Shown piece after piece: positions 1 through 9,396 of a stretch of DNA of 64,000 nucleotides. Origin of the DNA: Alphaproteobacteria bacterium (GTDB lineage: Bacteria > Pseudomonadota > Alphaproteobacteria > Micavibrionales > UBA2020); NCBI GenBank assembly GCA_025934695.1, contig JAICWS010000001.1, positions 215,301-279,300 on the forward strand. Reading direction: 5' to 3'. Numbering within the stretch: the first letter of the stretch is position 1; each line of letters starts with the position of its first letter. A model generated the notes under the pieces. That model saw nothing but the letters and a program-made list of their open reading frames with translations, did not search any database and was not told the DNA's origin. A program made the position numbers and the translations under genes.

Positions 1-797
1 TCGAGGTCATGGACCGCATCCTGCCCGTCGAGGACGCGGATATTTCCGCCTTCGCCCGCAAGTCGTTCGAGAAGCAGGGCATGAAGATCATGACCTCGGC
101 CAAGGTCGTGAAGCTCAACAAGGCGGCGAACGACGTCGAGGTTGAAATCGACGTCGGCGGCGGCAAGATCGACAAGGTCAAAGTCGACCGCGTCATTTCC
201 GCCGTTGGCATCACGGCCAATACCGAAAACCTCGGCCTTGAAAATACCAAGGTGAAGGTTGACCGCGGCCATATCGCGGTAAACCAGTGGCTGCAGACCG
301 ACGAGCCCGGCGTCTACGCCATCGGCGATTGCGTCGCGGGCCCCTGGCTCGCGCACAAGGCCAGCCACGAAGGCATCATCTGCGTCGAGAAGATCAAGGG
401 TCTGAACGACGTTCACCCGATGAAGCCGGAAAATATTCCCGGCTGCACCTATTGCATGCCGCAGGTGGCCTCCGTCGGCCTGACCGAGGCGAAGGCGAAA
501 GAGAAGGGATATACGGTAAAGGTCGGCAAATTCCCCTTCATCGGCAACGGCAAGGCCATCGCGCTCGGCGAACCCGAAGGCATGGTCAAGACCGTGTTCG
601 ACGCCAAGACCGGCGAGCTGCTGGGCGCGCATATGATCGGCGCGGAAGTAACCGAGCTGATCCAGGGCTTCGGCATCGCCAAGACGCTCGAGACGACCGA
701 GCTTGACCTCATGCACACGATCTTCCCGCACCCGACGCTGTCCGAGATGATGCATGAGTCCGTGCTCGATGCGTACGGCAAAGTCATCCATATGTGA
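1..797 (+). CDS. lpdA: Dihydrolipoyl dehydrogenase (E3), C-terminal part
   Basis: This is the C-terminal part of the FAD enzyme that reoxidises lipoamide in 2-oxoacid dehydrogenase complexes, using NAD+. The frame is open from the window edge, so the N-terminus (FAD-binding and redox Cys pair) lies outside. Visible are the end of the NAD domain, the FAD-contact segment around VYAIGDCVAGPWLAHKA and the whole dimerisation domain. The latter starts near CTYCMPQVASVGLTEAKA and carries the active-site HPHPTLSEMMHESV motif whose His/Glu pair acts as base. The GCTYCMPQ variant is one I associate with alphaproteobacterial E3. The next gene follows within 3 bases. Identity is secure. Which complex it serves (pyruvate or 2-oxoglutarate) cannot be told from here. 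Confidence 0.95.
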   Translation, partial: EVMDRILPVEDADISAFARKSFEKQGMKIMTSAKVVKLNKAANDVEVEIDVGGGKIDKVKVDRVISAVGITANTENLGLENTKVKVDRGHIAVNQWLQTDEPGVYAIGDCVAGPWLAHKASHEGIICVEKIKGLNDVHPMKPENIPGCTYCMPQVASVGLTEAKAKEKGYTVKVGKFPFIGNGKAIALGEPEGMVKTVFDAKTGELLGAHMIGAEVTELIQGFGIAKTLETTELDLMHTIFPHPTLSEMMHESVLDAYGKVIHM

Positions 798-799
798 TC

Positions 800-1054
800 A
801 TGAGCGATTTTTCCGACAACAAGGCGCAGAGCCGCTTCGAATACAAGGTGGGGAATACCTTCGCCTATGCCGATTACCGCCGCGAGGGCAAGACGCTGTT
901 CATCGACTATGTCGAAGCGCCGCCGGAATTGCGCGGCACCGGCACGGCGGGCCGCCTGATGGCGGAAATCGCCGAGGTCGCGAAGAAAGAACAGCTGGAG
1001 ATCGTACCCATCTGCAGCTACGCCGCGCACTGGCTGCGTCGGCACAAAGCATGA
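800..1054 (+). CDS. Small GNAT-type N-acetyltransferase (NATD1/YjdJ-like)
   Basis: This 84-residue single-domain protein belongs to the short predicted acetyltransferases (COG2388-like). It has the acetyl-CoA loop signature VEAPPELRGTGTAGRLM and the typical ending VPICSYAAHWLRRH. Family members are about 85–100 residues, so it is full length. Its substrate is unknown. The ATG at 800 lies three bases after the lpdA stop; a GTG at 794 is an alternative start. Its stop overlaps the next start as ATGA, which implies coupled translation with tapT. Confidence 0.85.
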   Translation: MSDFSDNKAQSRFEYKVGNTFAYADYRREGKTLFIDYVEAPPELRGTGTAGRLMAEIAEVAKKEQLEIVPICSYAAHWLRRHKA

Positions 1055-1695
1055 CCGAACTGGCGCCCCCGGAAATCTGCCCGCGCTGCGAAAAGCCGCT
1101 CGACCTCTGCGTCTGCGGCGCCATCGAGCAGGTCGACAACGATATCGCGGTCGTCATCCTGCGCCATCCGCAGGAGCAGGACCGCACGCTCGGCACCGCG
1201 CGCATCGCGGCGCTGCAGCTCAAGAATTCATTGCTTAAGACTGGCCTGTCCTGGCGCAACCTTGAAAAAGTCATCGGTCAGCCGGTCGACCCGAAGCTGT
1301 GGGGCGTGTTGTATCTTGGCACCGCTAATACCCATGTGCCGAAGGACGAAACCCTGACGGTCCTGACCAAGAAAGGCGATGTCGCGGAGGATCAGCGTAA
1401 AATTCTGGCGACGCTGCAGGGCATCATCCTGCTCGACGGCAACTGGCAGCAGGCAAAGGCGCTGTGGTGGCGCAACGCCTGGATGCTCAAATGCCGCCGC
1501 CTCGTCCTGCAGCCGCCCAAGCCATCCTACTACGGCCATCTGCGCAAGGAACCGCGGCGCGAAAGCGTCTCCACCATCGAGGCCGCCGCCTACGCGCTGG
1601 CCGCGCTCGAGAGCGACCCGAAACTGGCGGAGAAGATACTGAAGCCTTTCCATGCGCTTCTCGAAAAAGCGCGGGCGCGGGGCGGGAAGACCTAG
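1051..1695 (+). CDS. tapT: tRNA-uridine aminocarboxypropyltransferase (DTW domain)
   Basis: This 214-residue DTW-domain protein of the YfiP/TapT family is predicted to transfer the 3-amino-3-carboxypropyl group of SAM to a tRNA uridine (acp3U47 in E. coli). An N-terminal zinc-type Cys cluster is visible (CPRCEKPLDLCVC). So are the family core LLDGNWQQAKALWWRN, where the eponymous DTW reads DGNW, and the C-terminal RRESVSTIEAAAYAL motif. The start was chosen because the ATG overlaps the preceding stop by 4 bases and begins directly before the Cys cluster; upstream residues in the same frame are antisense noise. A family A palindromic repeat follows the stop. Confidence 0.88.
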   Translation: MTELAPPEICPRCEKPLDLCVCGAIEQVDNDIAVVILRHPQEQDRTLGTARIAALQLKNSLLKTGLSWRNLEKVIGQPVDPKLWGVLYLGTANTHVPKDETLTVLTKKGDVAEDQRKILATLQGIILLDGNWQQAKALWWRNAWMLKCRRLVLQPPKPSYYGHLRKEPRRESVSTIEAAAYALAALESDPKLAEKILKPFHALLEKARARGGKT

Positions 1696-1720
1696 AACAA
1701 TTTCAATTAAAATGAATTGT

Positions 1721-1817
1721 CCACCCCGACGAAAGTCGGGTCCAGTTTATTTAACTTCTACCGCTAAATTATGAGGTAGAAGTCGTATGAACTGGACCCC
1801 GACTTTCGTCGGGGTGG
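1721..1817. repeat. Family A palindromic element, copy 1
   Basis: This 97-bp element has outer arms CCACCCCGACGAAAGTCGGG and its inverse. Each arm is itself a small GAAA-loop hairpin, and an inner inverted pair (ACTTCTACC / GGTAGAAGT) surrounds an AT-rich centre. Near-identical copies occur at 13248, 24351 and 56755. The layout is that of paired REP (REPIN/BIME) elements. It sits between two convergent genes. Confidence 0.9.
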
Positions 1818-1849
1818 CTCGGTCGGTTGACTGACGTTAGCCGAAAACC

Positions 1850-2518
1850 TTATCCAAACCCCGGACGCTTGCGGCGGCGCAGCCACAGGGGCGCCATCAG
1901 CATCATGCCGAGCGCGGCGCCGGCGAGGCCGCCTTCGACGCCGAGCTGGTCGTGCATCTGCTGGGCCTGCAGCATGAAGGCGCCGACGTCCTTCGAGGTG
2001 TCCTCGTCGGTGGCGTCGTGGCTGAAGATCTGGGAAATCTGCTCGGCCACGTTGGCTTCCTGGTTGTAGGCGATGCCTTTCTCGTAGTTGCCGGTGATGG
2101 GCGACACGTCGACGCCGACGCGCTTGTCGTAGGCCGCCAAGAGCTTCGCGTAATCCTGCTCGGAGATATCCTTGGAAATGCGCAGGTCATTGATGAAGCT
2201 CACGGCGTCGCTTTGCAGCGACGACTGGTTCCACATGCCCTTCTCAGCCGTCATCGCGTCGATGCGGGCGTTGAAACTGGCCACGGCGGCGGTTTCCTGC
2301 GGCGTCACGACCTGGCCGCCGGGCATGCGGCCGGCGATGAACTGCCTTTCGGTGATATTGGTGTCGTTGACCTGGGAGAGGGTGAAATTGCTCGGCTGCG
2401 CCTGCAAATCGTGCTGGGCAATTTCCATGCCGGCATAGCCGCCGGCGGCGCCGAGGACGATGGTCGAGGCCGCGACAGCTGCGCGCGCCTTCTTGTTGAA
2501 GAATTCAGAAATCGTCAT
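1850..2518 (-). CDS. Hypothetical membrane-anchored protein
   Basis: I do not recognise this 222-residue protein. It has an N-terminal hydrophobic segment (about residues 13–32, Ala/Gly-rich) and a C-terminal Gly/Met-rich segment (about 195–213) followed by the basic tail RRRKRPGF. The middle 160 residues are polar and predicted helical. The termini suggest a protein anchored at both ends with a periplasmic middle, or a signal peptide plus a C-terminal sorting-like anchor. The latter is inference: Gly-Gly, then a hydrophobic stretch, then Arg-rich residues resembles sorting tripartite tails, although no PEP-CTERM motif is present. It is convergent with tapT and the next upstream gene is a separate unit. 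Confidence 0.6.
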   Translation of the reverse strand: MTISEFFNKKARAAVAASTIVLGAAGGYAGMEIAQHDLQAQPSNFTLSQVNDTNITERQFIAGRMPGGQVVTPQETAAVASFNARIDAMTAEKGMWNQSSLQSDAVSFINDLRISKDISEQDYAKLLAAYDKRVGVDVSPITGNYEKGIAYNQEANVAEQISQIFSHDATDEDTSKDVGAFMLQAQQMHDQLGVEGGLAGAALGMMLMAPLWLRRRKRPGFG

Positions 2519-2658
2519 CCGCTCTCCTTAAAGCGCCGCCCAGACCATATGCAGGGTGACAGCTGGTTTTATGATATGGCAATGCCGGATTTTATAGGAC
2601 GCCGGACGTTTTCTGTCAATGCTGCATACCGGCTTCGATATGTAAATGAAAGCGCAAT

Positions 2659-4815
2659 TTAGGGCGTTTTGTCAAGCAGCGGCGTCAGCCCGTCCATGAC
2701 CTCGCGCAGAGCCTCGCGGATGGCGTCCAGCACCGCCTTGCGCTCGGCCAGCGTCGCGGTGCGCATTCGTTCGGCCTTCTCGCAGGCGGCGCGCAGGCGC
2801 TCGGCGCGGATCATCGCGGCGCTGCCTTTGAGCCGGTGGGCGGCCTCGGTCCAGGCGTGGTTTTCACCGTCGGTGCACTGGGCCTGCAGGATGGCCTGCA
2901 TCTCGATGGCGCCGCCCGCGAAGGCATTGGCGAGGCCGCGCAGCTCGTCGTCGGTTTCGGCGAATTCCTTCAGCACGTCGATGATGGCGCGTTCACGACT
3001 GATCCCGGCAGCAGGGGACATCGGCGTTTCCGCGGTAGCCGGGAAGTCCAGCCAGCGTCCCATCAGCTCCTTGAGCTCGTCGGGGTCGATGGGCTTGGTG
3101 ATATAATCGTCCATGCCGACACGCAGGCAGCGCTCGCGCGTGCCGGGCATGGCGTCGGCGGTGACGGCCAAGATCGGAATGCGCTCGTTGCCGCCTGCGA
3201 TCTCCCGCGCGCGGATGTCGCGCGTCGCCTCGAAGCCGCTCATCACCGGCATATGGCAGTCCATCAGGATCATGGCATAGGCGTTCTGATTGACCGCCTC
3301 CACGGCGGCCTTTCCGTTGTCGACGATGTCGATGTTTTCCACGCCCATGCGCGTCAGCAGCTTGCGGATAAAGACCTGGTTGAGCTTGTAGTCCTCGACC
3401 ACCAGCAGCCGCGCGGATGCCGCATCTTTGCGCTGCGCTGGCGGGAGCTTCTCCTCCAAAGCCGGGCGCGGTTTTTTCTTCTTCGCCAAGGGAGCGCTGT
3501 CCGCGACGGGCAATTCCACCATGAACCAGAAATGCGAGCCAATGCCTTCCTCGCTGTCGAGGCCCATGCGCCCTTGCATCTTGTTGACGAGCTCGCGCGT
3601 GATGCTGAGGCCGAGGCCGGTGCCGCCGAAGCGCCGGGTGATGGAGGAATCGGCCTGTTCGAACTTTTCGAAAATCACGTCCTGCTTGTCCTCGGGGATG
3701 CCGATGCCCGTATCTGTCACGTCGAAACGCAGCATGACATGGCCCTCGTCGTCGGACGGACAGTCGGCTTCGACGGTGACGGAACCGCGCTCGGTGTATT
3801 TTATCGCGTTGTCGATGAGGTTGATCATGATGCGCGAGAGGCGCGAGGGATCACCGGTCACGAAGGGAATGTCGGCCTGCTGCGGCGCGTTGCACGAAAA
3901 GGCGAGGCCCTTGCCGCGGGCGAGCGGCGCCATGGTGTCGATGACGCCGTTGATTACATCGGGCAGCGAAAAGGATACTTTCTCCAGCTCGAACTGGCCC
4001 GATTCCACCTTCGAGAGGTCGAGAATATCGTCCACGATCGACAACAGGCTGCTGGCTGAACGGTAAGCGACGCGGGCCATGCTGCGCTGCTCGGCGCCGA
4101 TGTTCTTCTCCTCGTACATCAGCCGGTTCAGGCCGATGATGCTGTTCAAGGGCGTGCGCAGCTCGTGCGACATGTGCGACAGGAATTCGGACTTGGCCTG
4201 GTTTGCTCTGTTGGCCTCGTCGCGCGACATCCGCAGTTCTTCCTCGATCCGCTTTTGCGCTGTGATGTCGCTGACGGAGCCGGTCATGCGCGTGGCGCGG
4301 CCTTTTTCGTTCCAGACGCTCAAGCCCCGCGCGCGCAGCCAGACGTAATTGCCGCTGTCGGTGCGCATGCGGAACTGCGTGTCGTAGGGAGTGCGGTTCT
4401 TGGTATGGTCCTCGAGCTTGGCGACCACATAATCGCGGTCGTCGGGATGCAGGCGCGCCTTGAACTGGCTGTAGCTCGGAACGAAGGCGGGGTCGGTGAT
4501 GCCGAGGATCTCCTTGAATCGTTCGGACCAGAACAGCTCGTTGGTGCGCACGTCCCAGTCCCAGATGCCGTCGTTCGATCCCCTGACCGCCAGCGCGTAG
4601 CGCTCTTCTCCCTGCGCGACCAACGCCGTCGTGCTGCGCGCCACGATGGCGATCGCGCCGATGTTGACGAGCGTCAGGATCGACAGCAGCAGGTCTTCGC
4701 CGATCAGCCCGAAGCGGTGGACCAGCACGGCCAGGAAACAGGCGGCAGGCGGCAACATCACCGCGGCGGCGAGGGGCAGGCGCGCAGAACGGAGGATTTT
4801 ACTGCCGGAGAACAT
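2659..4815 (-). CDS. Hybrid sensor histidine kinase (PAS–HisKA–HATPase–REC–Hpt)
   Basis: This 718-residue inner-membrane hybrid kinase has two N-terminal membrane helices (about 14–33 and 40–60) with almost no periplasmic loop. A PAS/PAC domain follows (about 70–190, with WDWDVRTNELFWSERFKEIL). The HisKA H-box is MSHELRTPLNSI near residue 217, and the ATPase has N-box NLIDNAIKYTE, DTGIGIPEDK and GGTGLGLSI. The receiver has phospho-Asp LMDCHMPVMSGF and KPID, and an Hpt domain with AHRLKGSA follows. The complete internal His-Asp-His chain suggests it phosphorylates a separate receiver. Two stand-alone receivers lie just upstream on the same strand. The signal sensed is unknown. Confidence 0.92.
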   Translation of the reverse strand: MFSGSKILRSARLPLAAAVMLPPAACFLAVLVHRFGLIGEDLLLSILTLVNIGAIAIVARSTTALVAQGEERYALAVRGSNDGIWDWDVRTNELFWSERFKEILGITDPAFVPSYSQFKARLHPDDRDYVVAKLEDHTKNRTPYDTQFRMRTDSGNYVWLRARGLSVWNEKGRATRMTGSVSDITAQKRIEEELRMSRDEANRANQAKSEFLSHMSHELRTPLNSIIGLNRLMYEEKNIGAEQRSMARVAYRSASSLLSIVDDILDLSKVESGQFELEKVSFSLPDVINGVIDTMAPLARGKGLAFSCNAPQQADIPFVTGDPSRLSRIMINLIDNAIKYTERGSVTVEADCPSDDEGHVMLRFDVTDTGIGIPEDKQDVIFEKFEQADSSITRRFGGTGLGLSITRELVNKMQGRMGLDSEEGIGSHFWFMVELPVADSAPLAKKKKPRPALEEKLPPAQRKDAASARLLVVEDYKLNQVFIRKLLTRMGVENIDIVDNGKAAVEAVNQNAYAMILMDCHMPVMSGFEATRDIRAREIAGGNERIPILAVTADAMPGTRERCLRVGMDDYITKPIDPDELKELMGRWLDFPATAETPMSPAAGISRERAIIDVLKEFAETDDELRGLANAFAGGAIEMQAILQAQCTDGENHAWTEAAHRLKGSAAMIRAERLRAACEKAERMRTATLAERKAVLDAIREALREVMDGLTPLLDKTP

Positions 4816-4851
4816 CGAAGACGTCTCCGCCGGCCCTGGTGGGAACGAGGG

Positions 4852-5235
4852 TCATTGCTTCCCCATCAGTTGCTTGAGCACTTCCTTGAGCTGGCTGGGG
4901 TCGATCGGCTTGGAGATGATTTCGTCGGCGCCCGACTTGCGCGCCAGCTCGAGGTAATCGCCCTGTTCGGAGCGGCCGCCGCCCGAGACGGCGATGATCT
5001 TGAGTGCCGGGTACTTGGCCCGCAGCTCGCTGACGGTTTCAAGTCCGCCCTTGCGCGGCATGACGATGTCGGTGATGAGGACGTCGGGCGGGGACGATGC
5101 CGACAGCATTTCGATGGCCTGCATGCCGTCGCGCGCACCTTTCGTGTCGTAACCGAAGCTGGCGACCAGCTTGGAGATCATCGTCCGGACGAAATCGTCG
5201 TCGTCCACGATAAACACGGTTTTCCTGTCAGACAT
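4852..5235 (-). CDS. Single-domain response regulator (CheY-like receiver)
   Basis: This 127-residue receiver has no output domain. It has the acidic pair in FIVDDDDFVR, phospho-Asp in LITDIVMPRKGG, the switch Ser region IAVSGGG and the conserved Lys in IISKPIDP. The start MSDRK overlaps the stop of the upstream REC–kinase–REC gene by 8 bases, implying coupled translation, so the partner is likely that kinase or the hybrid kinase 36 bases downstream. It could act as a phosphate shuttle to an Hpt domain or as a protein-protein switch. Confidence 0.88.
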   Translation of the reverse strand: MSDRKTVFIVDDDDFVRTMISKLVASFGYDTKGARDGMQAIEMLSASSPPDVLITDIVMPRKGGLETVSELRAKYPALKIIAVSGGGRSEQGDYLELARKSGADEIISKPIDPSQLKEVLKQLMGKQ

Positions 5236-6829
5236 TTTCCCGCTTCCGTTTTCCCAAAGCGACGTGAATTTTGCGCGCCAGCGCTTCCTGGTGATAAGGT
5301 TTGCCGATGAAATCATCGTCCGGCGCGATCTTATTCGCGCGCACGGTATGTTCGGTGTAGCCGGAGGTGAATACCGCGGGCAGGGCGGGGAGCAGCGCGC
5401 GCGCTTCGCGTACCAGTTCCACCCCGTCGAAACCGCCCATGCAGATGTCGGTGAAAATAAGGTCGATCGCCGCCTGCTCGCGTTTTACGAGGTCGAGCGC
5501 GACTTTACCGTCTTTGGCCTGCAGCGTGCGGTAGCCCAGCTTTTCCAGCATCGTGACGGCGGTGCCGCGCACCTCGTCGTCGTTTTCCGCGACGAGGATG
5601 ATGCTGCCGGGCTGCACCGGCTCCGGCAGCACGGGCGCCGCTTCTGTCCGGTCTGGCTCGCCGGCCTTCGGCAGGTAAAGGCGGAACACCGTTCCGTGAC
5701 CGGGTTCGCTATAGACGTCGACATGACCGCCCGACTGGCGGACAAAGCCGTAGACCATGGCGAGGCCGAGGCCGGTGCCCTTTCCGGGAGGCTTGGTGGT
5801 GAAAAACGGCTCGAAAATCCGGTGGGCCACTTCGCGGTCGATGCCCGTGCCGGTATCGGATACCGCGACCATGACGTATTCGCCGGCTTTCACCTCTGGA
5901 TGCTGCGCGGCATAAAACTCGTCGAGGACGATGCTTCCCGTCTCGAAGGTCAGCTTGCCGCCGCCCGGCATCGCGTCGCGGGCATTGACCGACATGTTGA
6001 TCAGCACGTTGGCGAATTCGGAAACGTCGAGGGAAATGGAAGGAAGCCCCTCGGCCAGGATCATGGCGACCTCGATCGTCGCGCCCAGCGAAGCCTTGAG
6101 GAGGGTGGCGGCGTCGCGGATGCAATCGTTCACGTTGGCGGTCTGGCTGGCCAGCTGGCGCTGCCGGCTGAACAGCATCAGGCGCCGCACCAGCTCGGCC
6201 CCATTGCGGGCCACGGTTTCGATGGCCGTGAGCTCCTCGGCCAGCGCGTTCGTGTCCATCTTGCCCGGCGGCGCCGTGATCTGCTCCTGCATGAGGTAAA
6301 CGTTGCCCAGGACCACGCTGAGCAGATTGTTGAAGTCGTGGGCGACGCCGCTTGTCAGCTGGCCCACGGCCTCCATCTTCTGCGCTTGCTGCAGCTTTTC
6401 CTCGGCCATAGCGCGGTTGCGCTTGAGCTCGAAGACTTCCTTCGCCTTGGTCAGCGCGATTTTGAGGGAATGGAACGAGATATTGTCCTTGACGATGTAA
6501 TCCTGCGCGCCCCAGCGCAGCGCCTCGAGCATGACGGACTCGCTGCCCTTGCCGGTCAGCATGACGACGGGGACGCTGGCGAGGTCGGTCTTCGCGTCGT
6601 AGATCGAGCGCAACAGGTCCAGGCCGTTCATGTCAGGCAGCAGGTAATCGAGAAACACGCAGCCGAAGGAGCGGCTGTTGATCAGCTGGAGGCCTTCCAC
6701 GCCGGTGCCGGCGGTCCGGATGTTGACGTCGCCGTCGGGAAAGGCCTTGGCCAGGTGACGCCGCATGGCTTCCTGGTCGACGTCATCGTCGTCGATGACA
6801 AGAATTTCCGGTGATACGACCCTTCGCAC
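5228..6829 (-). CDS. Hybrid histidine kinase with receivers at both ends (REC–HisKA–HATPase–REC)
   Basis: This 533-residue soluble protein has no membrane segment. The N-terminal receiver (about 8–125) has [22 protein letters not shown] and the conserved Lys in YIVKDN. The kinase core has H-box [16 protein letters not shown] and an ATPase with [24 protein letters not shown] and [10 protein letters not shown]. The C-terminal receiver (about 400–520) has [12 protein letters not shown] and IGKPY. The AHDFNN type kinase core is the NtrB/blue-light-kinase-like subgroup. The N-terminal receiver makes it an acceptor kinase that integrates a signal from another kinase. An inverted repeat lies 15 bases upstream of the start. 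Confidence 0.9.
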   Translation of the reverse strand: MRRVVSPEILVIDDDDVDQEAMRRHLAKAFPDGDVNIRTAGTGVEGLQLINSRSFGCVFLDYLLPDMNGLDLLRSIYDAKTDLASVPVVMLTGKGSESVMLEALRWGAQDYIVKDNISFHSLKIALTKAKEVFELKRNRAMAEEKLQQAQKMEAVGQLTSGVAHDFNNLLSVVLGNVYLMQEQITAPPGKMDTNALAEELTAIETVARNGAELVRRLMLFSRQRQLASQTANVNDCIRDAATLLKASLGATIEVAMILAEGLPSISLDVSEFANVLINMSVNARDAMPGGGKLTFETGSIVLDEFYAAQHPEVKAGEYVMVAVSDTGTGIDREVAHRIFEPFFTTKPPGKGTGLGLAMVYGFVRQSGGHVDVYSEPGHGTVFRLYLPKAGEPDRTEAAPVLPEPVQPGSIILVAENDDEVRGTAVTMLEKLGYRTLQAKDGKVALDLVKREQAAIDLIFTDICMGGFDGVELVREARALLPALPAVFTSGYTEHTVRANKIAPDDDFIGKPYHQEALARKIHVALGKRKRENV

Positions 6830-6843
6830 ACGTGCCCCGCATT

Positions 6844-6867
6844 ATGTATTCTGAAAGATGAATACAT
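6844..6867. promoter_or_regulatory. Operator-like perfect inverted repeat
   Basis: ATGTATTC and GAATACAT are separated by 8 bases. The site lies 15–38 bases upstream of the REC–kinase–REC start, where a dimeric regulator could act. The regulator is unknown. Confidence 0.35.
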
Positions 6868-6888
6868 TGGAATAAACTAACAGCTGAA

Positions 6889-6925
6889 TTCCCCGATTTC
6901 AACCCAAAGTAGAGGCCTCGGGGAA
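6889..6925 (-). terminator. Inverted repeat, possible terminator of the TonB/YfiR/kinase operon
   Basis: The 8-bp arms TTCCCCGA / TCGGGGAA have a 21-base loop and lie about 80 bases after the stop of the receiver gene. There is no clear U-tract, so intrinsic termination is uncertain. Confidence 0.3.
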
Positions 6926-7002
6926 GGGTGAATACCATCGTATTCGCATCCCTCTTATCCGGCTCTCATTGTTCGCATATTTTGCCGGCGCCGGGCGGAT
7001 TG

Positions 7003-7452
7003 TCAGCCCTTCGTCAGCGGCGGGCAGGGCAGGAGGGCCGTGTCGAACCAGTATTCCTTCACCAACTGGATGGCCTTGGCGAAACTTTCATAATTAACCG
7101 GTTTGCTGACAAAACTGTTGGCGCCGAGACTGTAACAGGCGCGCACGTCCTCGTCGTAGGTGGAGCTGGTCAGGACGACGACGGGAATGTCCTTAAGCAG
7201 ACTGTCCTGCTTGATGATCTCGAGCGTCTTGCGGCCGCCGATGCCGGGCATGTTCAGGTCGAGCAGGATGATGTCGGGACGGTTCGCGGGATTGGCCTTC
7301 AGCGCGTCGAGCGCCTCTTCGCCGGAGGACAGGTGCTGGAGCGGCGCATCGTGGCCGGCCTGGCGGAACGCGCGGCGCGAGGCCTCGACGTCGTCGTCGC
7401 TGTCGTCGACGATCATGACGGAAACGGATTTAGGCGACTTCTTTGCGGTCAC
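7003..7452 (-). CDS. Single-domain response regulator (Rcp1-like receiver)
   Basis: This receiver-only protein of about 149 residues belongs to the type paired with phytochrome-like kinases. Motifs are MIVDDSDDDVEASRRAF, phospho-Asp in ILLDLNMPGIGG, VLTSST and SKPVNYE. I chose a GTG start at 7452 because a perfect GGAGG lies 5 bases before it; in-frame ATGs at 7464 and 7473 have no good ribosome site. It overlaps the upstream kinase by 23 bases. The tight overlap and the matching kinase subfamily make that kinase the obvious phosphodonor. The mechanism of output is not visible. Confidence 0.87.
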   Translation of the reverse strand: MTAKKSPKSVSVMIVDDSDDDVEASRRAFRQAGHDAPLQHLSSGEEALDALKANPANRPDIILLDLNMPGIGGRKTLEIIKQDSLLKDIPVVVLTSSTYDEDVRACYSLGANSFVSKPVNYESFAKAIQLVKEYWFDTALLPCPPLTKG

Positions 7453-9394
7453 TTTTGCCTCCATCCTCTTCATGCAGGGTAAAGTAAAAGGTCGTTCCCT
7501 TGCCGGGTTCTGAATCGAGCCAGATCATGCCGTCATGGCGCTCGATGATTTTCTTGACGAAGGTCAGGCCGACTCCGGTGCCGTCGCTGCCGGGACCCGG
7601 TTTCTCCAGGCGCCTGAAAATGCGGAAAATCTCGTCATGAAACTGGCGCGCGATACCGCGGCCGTTGTCCCGGACATAGAAGACATCCGTCCTGTCGCGG
7701 CCCGCCACGCGCATGGCAGGAATATAGCCGACGTCGATTGTTTTCGCGGCATTGTCGTTGTATTTGACGCCATTGACGACCAGATTGCGGAACACTTCCG
7801 CGACGCGCGGGCCGTCGCAAATGACCGTGGGGAGCACGCCGTCGATGCGGATTTTCGCATGGGCCTGCTCGAGGAATTCCTTTAGCGTGCTTTCGACATC
7901 GTGGACGACTGCATTGAGGTCGGTCGGCTGCTCGGCGAGCTCCTGCCGGCCGAGACGCGAGAAATAGAGCAGGTCGCTCACCAGCCGCTCGATGCGCTGG
8001 CTTAAGTAAAGCAGGCGGTCAATGCGCTTGAGGCTGTCCTTGTCCAGTTTTTCGCGGTTGTCCTCGAGCAGGAAGCGCGAATGGTTGTGAATGCCGCGCA
8101 ACGGCTCCTTGAGGTCGTGCGAGGCGATATAGGCGAAATCGTTCAGCTCCCGGTTGCTGCGCTCGAGGTCGCGGTTGTAGCGCTTGATGTCGACCATCGT
8201 CTTCTGGAACGAGCGCAGCACGCGGGCCAGCTTGCCGATCTCGTCCTGGCGGTCGTACGGCACGGGCAGGGAAACGACGTTCTTGCCTTCGGAGGTAATG
8301 AGCAGCGCGTCGACCAGCTCCTGGATGGGCTTGAGGACACGGCTCGTCACGATGCGGAAGCTGTAGAAACACAGGCCCAGCGAGGCCAGCAGGACGAGGA
8401 GCCGGATGCCGATGCCGTTGACCGCGCGCTCGCGCATGCCGTTGATATAGACCTGCGTCGCGTCGAGCGCGGCGTTCTTCAGCGTGTAAAGGGAGTCTGT
8501 CGCCTCCGTCGCCAGTTCCAGCCAGAAGCCGACGCTGATCGGATAGGGCAGGCGCTGCTTCACGCCCGGCAGGAAGAACATCTCGTGCATCATGTCATAG
8601 AGGTTCGAATAATGGCTGCGGGCGTCCTTGAAAGCGGGCTCGATCGCGGGGTAAAGGCCGGCCTGCGCGGCGATAAGGTCGTTGACCTCCCAGGAAAAGT
8701 CGACCTTGCCCTGCCAGCGCAGGAGGTCGGCCTGTTCGGCGGGCCGCGGCTCCCGGTTATGCACGAGCAGCCGCCCGATCAGCGCGCGTTCCTGGCCGGC
8801 ATATTCGGTGATGCCGCCCAGGAAGTATTTCAGGCGGATCTGCAGCGTAACATTGGCGTCGATATCGCCGAAATGGCCCATGAAATCGATCCAGACCGCG
8901 CGCGTGGCCGTCAGCATGTCGGTCATGTCATGGAACCAGCGGTCGGCGATGGCGGCATCGCGCTGCTTGAACGGCAGGGCGAGGTTCTTGTCCACGGCCG
9001 CGCGCAGCTCCTGCAGCTTCTTGCCGTCCTCGGTGATCTGCTGGAGGGCGGGCACCAGTTCCGGAAACGGGTATTTGCCGAGCGACGGCAGGACGGCCGC
9101 GATCTTGTCGCCGGCCTCGCGCCGCGATTCAGCGACGTCGCCTTTGAGGTCGGCCGCCGTTGCGGGGCCGGACGAATCCAGCGCTAAGAAGGTCACGTCG
9201 CGCTCGACCGACAGGCTTTCCGTCGCGTCGAACAGCTGGTCGCCCAGGACCATCGCCTGGCGGAGCTCCTGGATGCGTTCGAGCCGGTTCCACTGCTGGA
9301 GGGTTTCCTGCAGCGTGAACATCGCGACCAGCAGGCTGAGCGCGCCGATGGTGAGCATCAGGATATTGCGGATGGAGAGGTTCGGCTCGCGCAT
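7430..9394 (-). CDS. Transmembrane sensor histidine kinase with NIT-like periplasmic domain
   Basis: This 654-residue kinase has membrane helix 1 at about 10–30, a large helical periplasmic domain (about 31–325) and helix 2 at about 326–346. A HAMP domain, a HisKA of the phytochrome type (FAYIASHDLKEPLRG) and an ATPase with GIARQFHDEIFRIFRR and GTGVGLTFVKKI follow. The periplasmic part (ESLSVERDVTFLAL onward) resembles NIT-type all-helical sensors, but the ligand cannot be assigned. It starts 2 bases after the YfiR-like gene stop and overlaps the receiver downstream. The order TonB receptor, YfiR-like protein, kinase, receiver implies an envelope signal read through the YfiR-like protein. Confidence 0.9.
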   Translation of the reverse strand: MREPNLSIRNILMLTIGALSLLVAMFTLQETLQQWNRLERIQELRQAMVLGDQLFDATESLSVERDVTFLALDSSGPATAADLKGDVAESRREAGDKIAAVLPSLGKYPFPELVPALQQITEDGKKLQELRAAVDKNLALPFKQRDAAIADRWFHDMTDMLTATRAVWIDFMGHFGDIDANVTLQIRLKYFLGGITEYAGQERALIGRLLVHNREPRPAEQADLLRWQGKVDFSWEVNDLIAAQAGLYPAIEPAFKDARSHYSNLYDMMHEMFFLPGVKQRLPYPISVGFWLELATEATDSLYTLKNAALDATQVYINGMRERAVNGIGIRLLVLLASLGLCFYSFRIVTSRVLKPIQELVDALLITSEGKNVVSLPVPYDRQDEIGKLARVLRSFQKTMVDIKRYNRDLERSNRELNDFAYIASHDLKEPLRGIHNHSRFLLEDNREKLDKDSLKRIDRLLYLSQRIERLVSDLLYFSRLGRQELAEQPTDLNAVVHDVESTLKEFLEQAHAKIRIDGVLPTVICDGPRVAEVFRNLVVNGVKYNDNAAKTIDVGYIPAMRVAGRDRTDVFYVRDNGRGIARQFHDEIFRIFRRLEKPGPGSDGTGVGLTFVKKIIERHDGMIWLDSEPGKGTTFYFTLHEEDGGKSDRKEVA

Positions 9395-9396
9395 CT

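Noticed and set aside
5171-6814. Long open frame on the plus strand, opposite the double-receiver kinase
   Set aside because: It is an antisense shadow produced by high GC at third codon positions; the minus strand shows all catalytic kinase and receiver motifs.
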